Shown in pieces: positions 24,240-33,400 of a stretch of 64,000 nt of DNA (position 1 is the first letter of the stretch; the number at the start of each line of letters is the position of its first letter). The notes below the pieces were generated by a model, which saw only the letters and a list, made by a program, of their open reading frames with translations, was not told where the DNA came from and ran no database searches. The stretch is taken from positions 19,691 to 83,690 of the forward strand of contig NZ_VXLC01000043.1 in NCBI RefSeq assembly GCF_008704205.1. The letters are read 5' to 3'. The stretch comes from Nocardia colli (lineage in GTDB: Bacteria; Actinomycetota; Actinomycetes; Mycobacteriales; Mycobacteriaceae). Position numbers and translations under genes: made by a program.

Positions 24240-25367
24240 CTACGGGCACAGTGCGTGGCCGAGCATGCCGATCAGGTCGGGCATCGTATCCACCGATTTG
24301 GTGAAGGTGAATGTGACCGCGCGACCCTCCGGCGTCGCGCCGGCAATGGAGTTGTAGCCAAAGATGCCGCCGGAATGTCCGAAATATTCTGCGCCGCAAG
24401 GCAATGTGGTGTGACCGAGGCCGAGTCCGTAGTACATCTTCAGGCCCTCGTCCATCAGCACACCATCGCGCATCTCGCGCAGCTGGGCATCGGGAACCAC
24501 CTGCCCGGCGAGCAATGCGGAGTAGAAGCGGTTCAGGTCGGAACCCGTCGTGACCAGCGCACCGGCCGCCCACGGCACCGACGGCTCGATGCGGGTGACG
24601 TCGGTGAGCGTACCGTCCACCACCGCATAGCCTTTGGGATGCGGACCGCGGATATCGCGATCCCCGGCGGCGGGCAGATAGGTGTCGGACAGCCCCTGCG
24701 GTCGCAGAATGCGCCGGTTCAGCTCGTCGGCATACGCTGCGCCGGTGACCTTTTCGACGAGCATCGCCGCGACGTAGTAGTTGGTGTTGCTGTATTCGAA
24801 GCGGGCGCCGGGGGCGAAGTCGGCGGGCCGGAGCAGCCCGATCGCCATGACCTCGGCCGGCGTCATGATCCGGTTCTCCAGTGCCGCCTGATACTCGTCG
24901 ATGCGCGGATCCTTGGTGATCTCCGGCAATCCGCTCTGATGCCGGAGCACCTGCCGCACCGTGATCGCCCGCCCGTCGATCCCCTCGCCCCGCAACAGGC
25001 CGGGCAGATAGGTCTCGATCGGCTCGTCCAGCCGCACCTTGCCCTCCGCGACCAGCTGCAAGACGATCGAACCGGTAAAGGTCTTCGAGATGCTGCCGAC
25101 CCGGACGCGCTGCGGCGGATCGGCGGGAATCGTTGCGCCCGTGGCGATATCGGCGACGCCGCTGGTGAGTACGACGGTCTTGCCGTTATCGGTGACGGTG
25201 GCGATCGCCCCGGTGACCCCCGTCGCCACGACGGCGTCGATATCGGCCTGCACGGCGCGAATCTTGTTGTCCGACATACCGGAAGCGGTGTCCGACTCCC
25301 GGCCCGACGTGCACCCGGCGAGCAGGGCAGCCGCGGAGATGGCGACGATGATCGGGGCGAATCGCAT
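24240..25367 (-). CDS. Lipoprotein serine hydrolase, class C beta-lactamase / DD-peptidase fold
   Basis: A 375-residue predicted lipoprotein. The signal peptide ends in LLAGC (Cys at about residue 19). The active-site set of this fold is complete: SISK at residues 92-95 (nucleophile Ser and general-base Lys), YSN further on, and HSGG in place of KTG. This matches D-alanyl-D-alanine carboxypeptidase- or esterase-like members rather than true resistance enzymes, but the activity cannot be told from sequence. ATG 25367 was chosen because it opens directly into the signal peptide. No operon partner is seen. Confidence 0.87.
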   Translation of the reverse strand: MRFAPIIVAISAAALLAGCTSGRESDTASGMSDNKIRAVQADIDAVVATGVTGAIATVTDNGKTVVLTSGVADIATGATIPADPPQRVRVGSISKTFTGSIVLQLVAEGKVRLDEPIETYLPGLLRGEGIDGRAITVRQVLRHQSGLPEITKDPRIDEYQAALENRIMTPAEVMAIGLLRPADFAPGARFEYSNTNYYVAAMLVEKVTGAAYADELNRRILRPQGLSDTYLPAAGDRDIRGPHPKGYAVVDGTLTDVTRIEPSVPWAAGALVTTGSDLNRFYSALLAGQVVPDAQLREMRDGVLMDEGLKMYYGLGLGHTTLPCGAEYFGHSGGIFGYNSIAGATPEGRAVTFTFTKSVDTMPDLIGMLGHALCP

Positions 25368-25468
25368 ACCCGAAACGCTATTGAGCAGGCCGCCGGGCCA
25401 CATCGGGGACGCACCCCGAGATTCCCCCTGATCTCACCTCCCCTTCAAGGATGAGGCGTCCGCGGCAC

Positions 25469-25499
25469 TTGCGCTGGAGCGCACTCCAACTTCTAAGGT
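25469..25499 (+). promoter_or_regulatory. MerR-type promoter (19-bp spacer with internal dyad)
   Basis: The -35 is TTGCGC (25469-25474) and the -10 is TAAGGT (25494-25499), 19 bases apart instead of 17. Between them is the dyad TGGAG-CGCA-CTCCA (25475-25488). Overlong spacing with a central palindrome is the hallmark of MerR-activated promoters. The ATG of the next gene lies six bases after the -10, so the transcript may be leaderless. No MerR gene is in the window. Confidence 0.8.
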
Positions 25500-25505
25500 C
25501 GTGCC

Positions 25506-26327
25506 ATGACCAGCACACAGGACGCCACCGGCCAGAACGATCGTTACGAGCGCGGCCTCGCGCTGCTCCAGCACATCGGCGGGCAGGAGCGTCCGGCCGT
25601 GCTGGACAGCCTGGCCGATATCGCCCCCGATCTGGGCCGCATCACCGTCGAGTTCGGCTACGGCGACATCCTCTCGCGGCCCGGCCTGACCCTGCGCGAG
25701 CGCCAGCTCGCCACCGTCGGCGCGCTGGCCGCGCTCGGCAATGCCGCGCCCCAGCTGCGATTCCACATCGACGGCGCGCTCAACGTCGGCGCGACCCGCA
25801 CCGAGATCGTCGAGGTCATGGTGCACGCCAGCGTCTACGCGGGTTTCCCGGCCGCGCTCAACGGCCTGACCGCAGCGAAGGAGGTGTTCGCCACCCGGAC
25901 GGACCTGCCCGCCGAGCCCGCCGCGGCAGGCGCGCCGGACGGTGACCGATTCGAGCGCGGATCGGCCAAGCTGGCCGAGGTCGACGGGCACGCGGGCGAG
26001 CAGGTGATCGCCTCGTTGCAGGACATCGCCCCGGACTTCGCCCGCATCCTGATCGAGTTCTCCTTCGGCGACATCTACTCCCGGCCCGGGCTCGACCTGA
26101 AGACCCGCGAGCTGGTGACGGTGGCCATGTGCACCGCGCTCGGCGTCGCGCCCCAGCTCGGCGTGCACATCCACGGCCTGCTCAATGTCGGCGGCACCGA
26201 AACCGAGGTCGTCGAGGTACTGATCCAGATGGCCGGCTACGCCGGATTCCCGGCCGCGCTCAATGGAATCGGGGTGGCGCGCACGGTCTTCGCCGAGCGC
26301 GAGAGCCATCAGAATTCCGATGTCTGA
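25506..26327 (+). CDS. Two-domain carboxymuconolactone decarboxylase-like protein
   Basis: A 273-residue fusion of two carboxymuconolactone decarboxylase-family units (about residues 12-130 and 148-265). Each has the repeated pattern ER...IAPD..R...EF.YGDI.SRPGL..R.R.L.T, then A.G.APQL..HI.G.LNVG. The paired Cys of the AhpD-type peroxidase branch is absent (the second unit has one isolated Cys), so an antioxidant CxxC activity is unlikely. It may decarboxylate or isomerise a lactone, or act as a small-molecule detoxifier. It is the first gene after the MerR-type promoter and is followed by two carbonyl-stress genes. Confidence 0.85.
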   Translation: MTSTQDATGQNDRYERGLALLQHIGGQERPAVLDSLADIAPDLGRITVEFGYGDILSRPGLTLRERQLATVGALAALGNAAPQLRFHIDGALNVGATRTEIVEVMVHASVYAGFPAALNGLTAAKEVFATRTDLPAEPAAAGAPDGDRFERGSAKLAEVDGHAGEQVIASLQDIAPDFARILIEFSFGDIYSRPGLDLKTRELVTVAMCTALGVAPQLGVHIHGLLNVGGTETEVVEVLIQMAGYAGFPAALNGIGVARTVFAERESHQNSDV

Positions 26328-26341
26328 TATCGGCGATCCCA

Positions 26342-26371
26342 TTGGCCACGTATCGGCGACGGTCCTACTGT
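26342..26371 (+). promoter_or_regulatory. Possible separate promoter of the DJ-1/PfpI gene
   Basis: TTGGCC (26342-26347) and TACTGT (26366-26371) are 18 bases apart. ATG 26379 follows 7 bases later with no ribosome binding site. This would give a leaderless transcript independent of the MerR-type promoter. Confidence 0.35.
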
Positions 26372-26378
26372 CGATGAC

Positions 26379-27074
26379 ATGGCGAAACTACTTTTTGTAC
26401 TGACCGGCGCCGATACCTGGACCCTGGCCGACGGCACCCCCCACCCGACCGGCTTCTGGGCCGAGGAGTTCGCCGTGCCCTACGAGGCGGCGAAGGCCGC
26501 GGGCCACGAGATCGTGGTGGCCACCCCCGGCGGCGTGGTGCCGCCGGTCGACCAGGGCAGCCTGTCCCCCGACTTCAACGGCGGCCAGGAAGGCGCCGAC
26601 CAGCGGGCCGCGGTACTGGCCGCGAGCACCGAATTGCAGCACCCGATCAAGCTGTCCGAGGTCGACCTCGATGACTACGCCGCGGTCTTCTACCCCGGCG
26701 GACACGGCCCGATGGAAGACCTCGCGGTGAACCCCGAGTCCGGCGAACTCCTCACCACCGCACTGCAATCCGGCAAGCCGCTCGCGATCGTCTGCCACGG
26801 CCCCGCCGCAGTGCTCGCCGCAGTCGGCCCCGACGGCGCCAACGCCTTCGCGGGCTACACCCTCACCGGTTTCACCAACGTGGAGGAGCAGCAGGCCGGG
26901 CTGGCCGACCAGGCCAAGTGGCTGCTGCAGGATCGGCTCGTCGAATTCGGCGCCGACTTCCAGGAGGGCGAGCCGTGGGCGCCCAAGGTCGTGGTCGACC
27001 GCAACCTGATCACCGGGCAGAATCCGGCCTCGTCGGCGGCGGTGGCCGAGGAACTGCTGCGCGCGATCGGCTGA
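26379..27074 (+). CDS. DJ-1/PfpI family protein, Hsp31/glyoxalase III-like
   Basis: A 231-residue class I glutamine amidotransferase-like protein. The nucleophile elbow is VCHGPA (Cys139, His140). The preceding loop FYPGGHGPMEDL and the early TGFWAEEF segment with a conserved Glu are typical of the Hsp31-like branch, which removes methylglyoxal or acts as a chaperone or deglycase. The length fits this branch. It lies 51 bases after the two-domain decarboxylase-like gene and 57 bases before an aldo/keto reductase. Together they look like a carbonyl or electrophile detoxification set. Confidence 0.88.
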   Translation: MAKLLFVLTGADTWTLADGTPHPTGFWAEEFAVPYEAAKAAGHEIVVATPGGVVPPVDQGSLSPDFNGGQEGADQRAAVLAASTELQHPIKLSEVDLDDYAAVFYPGGHGPMEDLAVNPESGELLTTALQSGKPLAIVCHGPAAVLAAVGPDGANAFAGYTLTGFTNVEEQQAGLADQAKWLLQDRLVEFGADFQEGEPWAPKVVVDRNLITGQNPASSAAVAEELLRAIG

Positions 27075-27131
27075 CCTTTCACTCGAGTTCGTCCGCTTTC
27101 GCGTAATTCCACTCCGGAAGGAACCGAACCC

Positions 27132-28004
27132 ATGAGCACCAACCTCCACGCACGGCCTGCCGAAGCGTCCGGCACCTTCGCACTCGGCGGGGACCTGCCC
27201 GTCCACCGGCTCGGCTACGGGGCCATGCAGCTCACCGGACCCGGCGTCTGGGGTGATCCGAAGGACCCCGACGAGGCGGTCCGGGTGCTGCGCCGCGCCG
27301 TCGAACTCGGCATCAACTTCATCGACACCGCCGACTCCTACGGCCCGTTCGTCAGCGAACTGCTCATCCGAAAGGCGTTGCACCCCTACGCCGATGACCT
27401 GGTGATCGCGACCAAGGGCGGGTTCACCCGCAGTGGCCCCGGCGACTGGCGCGCGGTCGGCAGGCCCGAATACCTGCGCCAGCAAACCGAACTCAGCCTG
27501 CGCCACCTCGGCGTCGAGCAGATCGGCCTCTACCAGCTGCACCGCATCGATCCGCAGGTGCCGCTGGCCGACCAGCTCGGCGAGCTCGTCCTGCTGCAAC
27601 AGGAGGGCAAGATCCGCCACATCGGCGTATCCCAGGTGAGCGTCGAACAGCTGAAGCAGGCGCGCGAGATCGCCACCATCGTCTCGGTGCAGAACCTCTA
27701 CAACCTGACCAACCGGACCGACGAGGACGTGCTCGACTACGCCGAGCGGGAGAACATCGCCTTCATCCCCTGGTTCCCCATCGCCACCGGTGAACTCGCC
27801 AAGCCGGGTGGACCGCTCGACGCGATCGCCAAGGAACACGGCGCGACCCCCGCCCAGCTCGCCCTCGCCTGGCTGCTGCGCCGGTCGCCGGTGATGCTGC
27901 CCATTCCGGGCACGTCCAGCATCGCGCATCTCGAGGAGAACACCGAGGGCGCGCGGATCACGCTGACCGACAAGGAGTTCGAGGCGCTGTCCGCGGCGGC
28001 CTGA
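27132..28004 (+). CDS. Aldo/keto reductase
   Basis: A 290-residue NADPH-dependent carbonyl reductase. The catalytic tetrad is visible: Asp65, Tyr70, Lys95 and His136 (motifs NFIDTADSYGPF, VIATKGG, LYQLHRID). The cofactor-side C-terminal segment LPIPGTSSIAHLEEN is also present. ATG 27132 follows a GGAAGGAA site. It closes the MerR-promoter group, and a hairpin terminator follows it. It probably reduces a reactive aldehyde or ketone; the exact substrate is unknown. Confidence 0.92.
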   Translation: MSTNLHARPAEASGTFALGGDLPVHRLGYGAMQLTGPGVWGDPKDPDEAVRVLRRAVELGINFIDTADSYGPFVSELLIRKALHPYADDLVIATKGGFTRSGPGDWRAVGRPEYLRQQTELSLRHLGVEQIGLYQLHRIDPQVPLADQLGELVLLQQEGKIRHIGVSQVSVEQLKQAREIATIVSVQNLYNLTNRTDEDVLDYAERENIAFIPWFPIATGELAKPGGPLDAIAKEHGATPAQLALAWLLRRSPVMLPIPGTSSIAHLEENTEGARITLTDKEFEALSAAA

Positions 28005-28017
28005 ATCGACCCCGAAA

Positions 28018-28051
28018 CAAGGCGGGCCCGGCTGCGGTCGAGCCCGCCTTG
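28018..28051. terminator. Hairpin terminator between convergent genes
   Basis: CAAGGCGGGC (28018-28027) pairs perfectly with GCCCGCCTTG (28042-28051) around a 14-base loop. It sits between the aldo/keto reductase stop and the stop of the small minus-strand gene, so it probably works both ways. Confidence 0.75.
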
Positions 28052-28052
28052 C

Positions 28053-28241
28053 TCACTTCTCGGCGGCCCGGCGACAGCAGTAGGCCGAGGCGCCGAGGTA
28101 CTGGTGACAACGGGCGCCGTGACCGCCGTGCACGGCGAGGATGAACCGCGCTCGGTCGTAGCTGAGACCCACCGGATCCTGCGTGCAGTCGCGGCTCTGT
28201 ACCAGCCACAATTCACGAACATCCGTGTGCAATACGTCCAT
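28053..28241 (-). CDS. Small Cys-containing protein, 62 residues, unknown function
   Basis: I do not recognise the family. The gene call rests on an excellent ribosome binding site (GGAGGTG, 6 bases before ATG 28241) and on protein-like composition. Cys are at residues 19, 45, 55 and 56. A helical C-terminal half contains ARFILAVHGGHGARCHQYL. The mix of Cys and several His could bind a metal, but no standard motif is met. It is divergent from an XRE regulator 257 bases away. Small proteins paired with XRE regulators are common in actinomycetes, so a functional link is possible. Confidence 0.7.
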   Translation of the reverse strand: MDVLHTDVRELWLVQSRDCTQDPVGLSYDRARFILAVHGGHGARCHQYLGASAYCCRRAAEK

Positions 28242-28498
28242 TGTTCACCTCCGAGTAAAGCCAGTGCACCCGGCGCCTGAGCGCCCCACGGAATCACCGC
28301 TCGACACGGATGGATCGGGCCGTGTCGGGACCGTGCGTCGGATTCCGGAATGCCGGCGCCCCGGTAAGGGTTTGGGCAGAACCCCGGCGCCGGGTGCTGA
28401 TTCAGCGTGCATGTTGCGATTCGGTGGATAACAGACCCGAATGCGGTAATTGCGGGTAGTTTCCGTTTGTATCAGCCTGGTGCGAGGAAGCAGGACCT

Positions 28499-29845
28499 AT
28501 GGTTGAGATCGACTGGACGGGCGAGGATGTCCGTGCGCTTCGCGCCGCGATGCGGCGAAGTCGGTACGAATTCGCACGTCTGGTGGGCGTCACCCCGCGC
28601 ACCGTGGTCTTGTGGGAAAACGGCCGGACAACCCGGATGCATGCCGCAAGCCAACGTCTGCTCGACCAGGTCGTGTCAGAAGCCGATCCGGTCGTCGTCG
28701 CACGATTCGAGCGTGCCGTCACCGCGGGCCGGGACACGGGCTTCGACCTCGAAGCCTCCGACTCGGCGCCCGATACGGAAACCCAGCTCGGTAGGGACAT
28801 CGGGCTCGACAAGGAAGTCGAGGATGACGACGTGAGAAGGCGAGAGTTATTGGCCTGCATCGGGGTCGGTCTGACCGGCACGGCCGCCGACCTGGTCGCG
28901 GGCGAGCCGGAGAAGATGCTGGCCACCCTGGATGCCGGATCCATCAGCGAGCGCAGGCTAGGGCTGCTGGAGCAATCGGCCGAGGCGCTCGGCAAGCGGG
29001 TGGTGCAGGTGCCGCCACACGAGCTGCTGCACACCACACTCGAGCAATTCCGCACTGTCCGTGGCACTCTCGCGCAGCGGCAGGCCACCCACCATCAGGT
29101 CCGGCTGGTCCGCACCGCGGGCAGGCTGGCCAACGTGGTCGGCGAAATCCTGTTCAACGAAGGACATTTGGGCCAGGCCAGGATGTGGTACGCCACCGCG
29201 ATCCACGCCGCCCAGGACATAGGCGATCGCTATTCCGAGGATATCGCGCTGGCCGGTCTCGCATATCTACCGACCTATAGCGACAAACCGGCGGAAGTCT
29301 TGAGCTTGCTCGACGGACGCCTCGAAGAAAATCCGGCACACGGACCCGCCGCCGCCTGGCTGTGGGGAATGGCCGCGCGGGCGCATGCCAGCCTGGGAAA
29401 TGCTGTCCAGTTTGCCCGGTGTATCGAGAAATCCGGACGCGCATTGGAAAATGTTGGGCAGGAAGAGCTTACGATTGGGATCTTTTCCTATAGACCGGAA
29501 AAACTTGCTTTTTATCAGGCGATAGGCAACTCCAATCTCGGCCGGGCGGCGGAAACCGCCAAGGCCGCGGCGCGCGCACTCAGCCTCTACGACCCGCAGG
29601 AAACAATGGAGCCCGCGCTGGTCCGGTTCGAGCACGCCACCGCGTTGCTGAGCGCCGGCGAGATCGACGAAGCGTGTTCCGTTGCGACACAGGCGATCAC
29701 CAGTAATCACACGTATATCGGGCTGACCGTCACCAAGCGGGCGAGCAAGTTCGACGCGGCGCTCACCGGATTTCGCGGTCGCGCGGTCGCGGAGTGGCGC
29801 CAGCATGCTCGCGCGGTGATCGAGTCGGCACGAACCAAGGCATAG
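28499..29845 (+). CDS. XRE-family regulator with long helical (TPR-like) C-terminal region
   Basis: A 448-residue regulator. The N-terminal helix-turn-helix is at about residues 8-58 (RSRYEFARLVGVTPRTVVLWENG). A charged linker of about 50 residues follows, then a helical repeat region from about residue 115 to the end. The latter includes paired-helix units such as GHLGQARMWYATAIHAAQDIGD and WGMAARAHASLGNAVQFARC, as in TPR-type signalling regulators. ATG 28499 follows AGGA/CAGGA. The gene lies just before the NRPS cluster on the opposite strand and could be its pathway regulator, but nothing in the sequence shows that directly. Confidence 0.85.
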   Translation: MVEIDWTGEDVRALRAAMRRSRYEFARLVGVTPRTVVLWENGRTTRMHAASQRLLDQVVSEADPVVVARFERAVTAGRDTGFDLEASDSAPDTETQLGRDIGLDKEVEDDDVRRRELLACIGVGLTGTAADLVAGEPEKMLATLDAGSISERRLGLLEQSAEALGKRVVQVPPHELLHTTLEQFRTVRGTLAQRQATHHQVRLVRTAGRLANVVGEILFNEGHLGQARMWYATAIHAAQDIGDRYSEDIALAGLAYLPTYSDKPAEVLSLLDGRLEENPAHGPAAAWLWGMAARAHASLGNAVQFARCIEKSGRALENVGQEELTIGIFSYRPEKLAFYQAIGNSNLGRAAETAKAAARALSLYDPQETMEPALVRFEHATALLSAGEIDEACSVATQAITSNHTYIGLTVTKRASKFDAALTGFRGRAVAEWRQHARAVIESARTKA

Positions 29846-29872
29846 CGGAGCGTCATTCGCGCCGCTGTGCCG

Positions 29873-30034
29873 CTACGCCTGCGCGGCGTCCTGCGGGTGC
29901 TGGCGGTGCATCACTCGATCCAGCCAGCCGCTGATCTGTTGCGTCTGTGCGGGTGTCGGCCGTCCGCCCGCCCAGCGACGGGCTGCTTCGATCAACGTCT
30001 CCGGCAGCGTGGGGGTGATCCGTTGATTCGTCAT
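29873..30034 (-). CDS. Possible small protein, 53 residues
   Basis: Starting at ATG 30034 this frame gives a soluble, helical protein (ETLIEAARRWAGGRPTPAQTQQISGWLDRV). The residues upstream of that ATG are low complexity. The ribosome binding site is weak (GGA). It lies 123 bases after the MbtH gene in the same direction and 27 bases from the XRE stop. It is not recognised and is a tentative call. Confidence 0.4.
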   Translation of the reverse strand: MTNQRITPTLPETLIEAARRWAGGRPTPAQTQQISGWLDRVMHRQHPQDAAQA

Positions 30035-30157
30035 AGGTCCATGATGCACTGGGGCGCAGCGAAGTACGAGTAGGGGGCGGGGCGCGGCGGTCAGCAGGGG
30101 GGATGTGGACCGGCGCGCCCCGCGCATACAGGTGGATTTGGGCGGTTGTCCGGAACC

Positions 30158-30376
30158 TCAGGGACTTTCGTTGGACATGGCCTCGATGAGTGACTTGGGT
30201 CGCATATCGAGCCAATGCGTTTCGACGTAGTGCAGACAGGCTTTACGCGCCGCGGCGCCGTAGGCGATGGTCCAGCCACCCGGTACGGCCGCGAAGATCG
30301 GCCAGAGCGAATGCTCGCCTTCGTCGTTGATCAGGACGTAGAACTGTGCGCCGTCATCGTCGAAAGGGTTGTTCAT
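30158..30376 (-). CDS. MbtH-like protein (NRPS adenylation-domain partner)
   Basis: A 72-residue MbtH-family protein, the full family length. The conserved pattern is intact: an early NPFDD, then YVLINDEGEHSLWP, VPGGW, and WLDMRPKSL near the C-terminus with its invariant tryptophans. These proteins bind the N-terminal part of adenylation domains and are needed for their folding or activity. ATG 30376 has GAAGGAAAA upstream and lies 41 bases after the NRPS stop, so it is the distal gene of the NRPS operon. It most likely serves one or more of the ten adenylation domains encoded here. Confidence 0.95.
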   Translation of the reverse strand: MNNPFDDDGAQFYVLINDEGEHSLWPIFAAVPGGWTIAYGAAARKACLHYVETHWLDMRPKSLIEAMSNESP

Positions 30377-30417
30377 CGGGGTTTTCCTTCTTCCTGGTTG
30401 GGTCAGGTATGAGGGGC

Positions 30418-33400
30418 TCAGGTGCGGTCGGCACGCTCCAGCAGGGCGGTGAGGACGTGGCCGATCCTGGCCAGCGCCGACTCGGTGGTCATCCGCCAGT
30501 GCGAGGTATGCACGGCGTGGTTGTGCACGGTGCCGTCGACGGCATCCGCCCAGGTTGCGGCCCCGGTAGCACCGGTGGGATCGTCCAGGGCCGCGGTGAA
30601 ATAGAGGAGATTGCCCTTGTAGGGGCGGGGTCGGTAACGCGTGATCAGGTTCACCGCACGGGTGCCCGCGTCCAGCACCCGGGCGAGCCGGTCGGCGCCG
30701 AACGAGGCGAACGGCTCGGGCAATTCGGCCATCCGGAGCGCCAATTGGGTGAGATCCAGGTCGGTTTCGGCGGCGTGGTCGCCGAGCAGCCCACCGAGCA
30801 GATCCGCCACCGGGACGGTCGCGGACTCGTCCACCGTGCTCTGCCGCGAGCTGTCCAGCATGGCCAGCAGCGCGACATGCTGGCCCGCGTCCTGCAATTG
30901 GACCGCGACCGCGTGCGCGAGCACGCCGCCGAGCGACCAGCCGAGCAGGTGATACGGGCCCTCCGGCTGCACGGCCCGGATCTCCCGGACATACCGCCCG
31001 GCCCAGTCCTCGATCGACTCCGGCAGCGGCGCCGCCGAACTCAGCGCGGGCGACTGGATGCCGTATACGCCGCGCTCCGGGTCGATATGGGCGGCGAGAC
31101 CGGCGAACGACCACGCGACGCCGCCCGCCGGATGCAGGCAGAACAGCGGTTCGCGCGATCCGCCGGCGCGCAACGGCAACAGCACGTCGAACGCGGCGGC
31201 CGCATCGACCCGCCCACGGCCCGACCGGTGCTGGGCCAACTGGGTCACCATCGCCCCCGGCGTCGGCGCGGAGAACAGCCAGACGACCGGAATCGGCTCG
31301 GCGAGAGCCGCGCTCAACCGGGCGGCCAGGCGGGTGGCGAGCAGGGAATTGCCGCCTTGTTCGAAGAAGCTGTCGTCCAGGCCGATCCGGTCGACGCCGA
31401 GCACCTCGGCGAAGCAGGCGCAGAACTGCCGCTCCAGTTCCGTCGCCGGGGCGCGGAACTCGTGGCCGCGCGGTTCGGGCTTGGGCAGGGCGGCCCGGTC
31501 GACCTTGCCGTTCGCGTTGCGCGGCAGCGTGTCCAGCTGCCGCAGCACCGCGGGCACCATGTAGCTGGGCAGCAGGTCTGCCACCGCGGCGCGCAGGATG
31601 TCCGTATCGACCGGCTCGGTGGCGGTGAAATACCCGGCCAGCATCGCGTTCTCGTCGCCGGCGTGCTGCGCGACGACGATGGCCTCCGACACCGCGGGCC
31701 GCGAGCGCAGCGCGTGCTCGATCTCGGCGAGTTCGATGCGGTAGCCGCGGACCTTCACCTGGAAGTCGCGGCGCTCGACGTATTCGAGGTTCCCGTCGGC
31801 TCCCCAGCGCACCAGATCACCGGTGCGGTACAACCGGGTACCCCGCGCGCCGAACGGGTCCGCCACGAAGCGCTCGGCGGTCAGTTCGGGCCTGCCGTGG
31901 TAGCCGCGGGCCAGTTGCGCGCCGCCGAGGTACAGCTCGCCGGTGACGCCGGCCGGGACCGGATGCAGCCGGTCGTCGAGCACGTAGACGCGGCTGCCGG
32001 ATTCCGGTGTGCCGATGGGCACCACCGTGTGTCGCGTCCCGGGAACGGTCCGGTAGCGGGTGACCGAGACCGCCGCCTCGGTCGGCCCGTACAGGTTGTC
32101 GATCCGAGCGTCGGTCCGGCCGCGGACCTGGTAGACCGTGGTCGCCGGGAGTGGTTCACCGATGACGAGCAGCCTGCGCAGGGAGCGCGGCAGCCGATCG
32201 CCCGCGGCTTCGCTCAGCATGGCCAGTAGTGACGGGACCAGGGTCACGGTGGTGATCGAGGCGCGCCGGATCAGGTCGAGGACCTGGGCCGGGTCCCGGT
32301 GCGCGGCAGCGGGGGCCAGCACGATTCTGGCGCCGGTCCGTGGCGCCCACCACAATTCCCAGATCGAGAGGTCGAAGGCGGCCGAGGTCATCAGCAGGGT
32401 GGCGTCGTCGGCGCCGAGCGCGTATTCCGACTGCATCCACTCCAGCTGATGGGCGACGGCGGCATGCGGAACGGCCACGCCCTTCGGGGTTCCGGTGGAT
32501 CCGGAGGTGAAGATCAGGTACGCGGTGTTCGACGGTGACAGTGACGCCGACCGCTCATTGTCTCGTACCGGCCGTGCGTCGATGGACGGATCGATCGTCG
32601 AAATATCCAGCACCACAGCGTGATTCGACACGGCAACCGGAAGCATCGGATGCGCCGCCGAGGTGAGCACCAGTTCCGGGCTCGCTGCGGCGAGTATCCG
32701 CACGGTGCGATCCAACGGGTGGGCCGGGTCGAGCGGCAGGTACGCGCCGCCCGCGGTGACCACCGCGTACATCGCGACGAGCAGCTCCGCGCTACGCGGG
32801 ATGGCCAGGGCGACAACCGATTCCGGCGCGACGCCACGGTCGATCAGTACCCGCGCCAACCGGTTTACCCGAGCACCGAATTCGCCATAGGTGAGGGTTT
32901 CGGCGCCATCCACGATCGCCACCGCGTCCGGCGTCCGGGCGACCTGCGCCTCGAACGCGGAAATCAGTGTGGTCGTGGCGAATTCGCGTTCAGGACGATT
33001 CCATGCGATCAGCATGCGCTCGGCCTCCGCCCGGTCGAGCAGCGCGAGATCGCCTACCGGGACCTGCGGATCGGCGCAGACCGCCGCGAGCAGTCGTTGC
33101 AGCCGGCCCGCGAATCCGGCGACGGTGCCCTCATCGAACAATGCGGTCGCGTAGCTGATCGAGGCCGCCATCCCGGTCGGCACGCCCTCGGTGTCATAAC
33201 GGTCGGTGACCACCAGGTGCAGATCGAACTGCGCGACCTCGGAGTCGAAATCGGCTGCGGTGGCGGTCAATCCGTCCAATGCGAAGTCGGCGCCCGCCTG
33301 GTTGTGGAAGGAGAAGCCGACCTGGAACAGCGGATGCCGGGCCGTCGACCGTTCGGGGTTCAGCACCTCGACCAGTCGCTCGAACGGGACATCGGCGTGC

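Noticed and set aside
24240..25367. Serine hydrolase as an antibiotic-resistance beta-lactamase
   Set aside because: The fold motifs (SxxK, YSN, HSG) are shared with many lipoprotein peptidases and esterases; nothing points to resistance.
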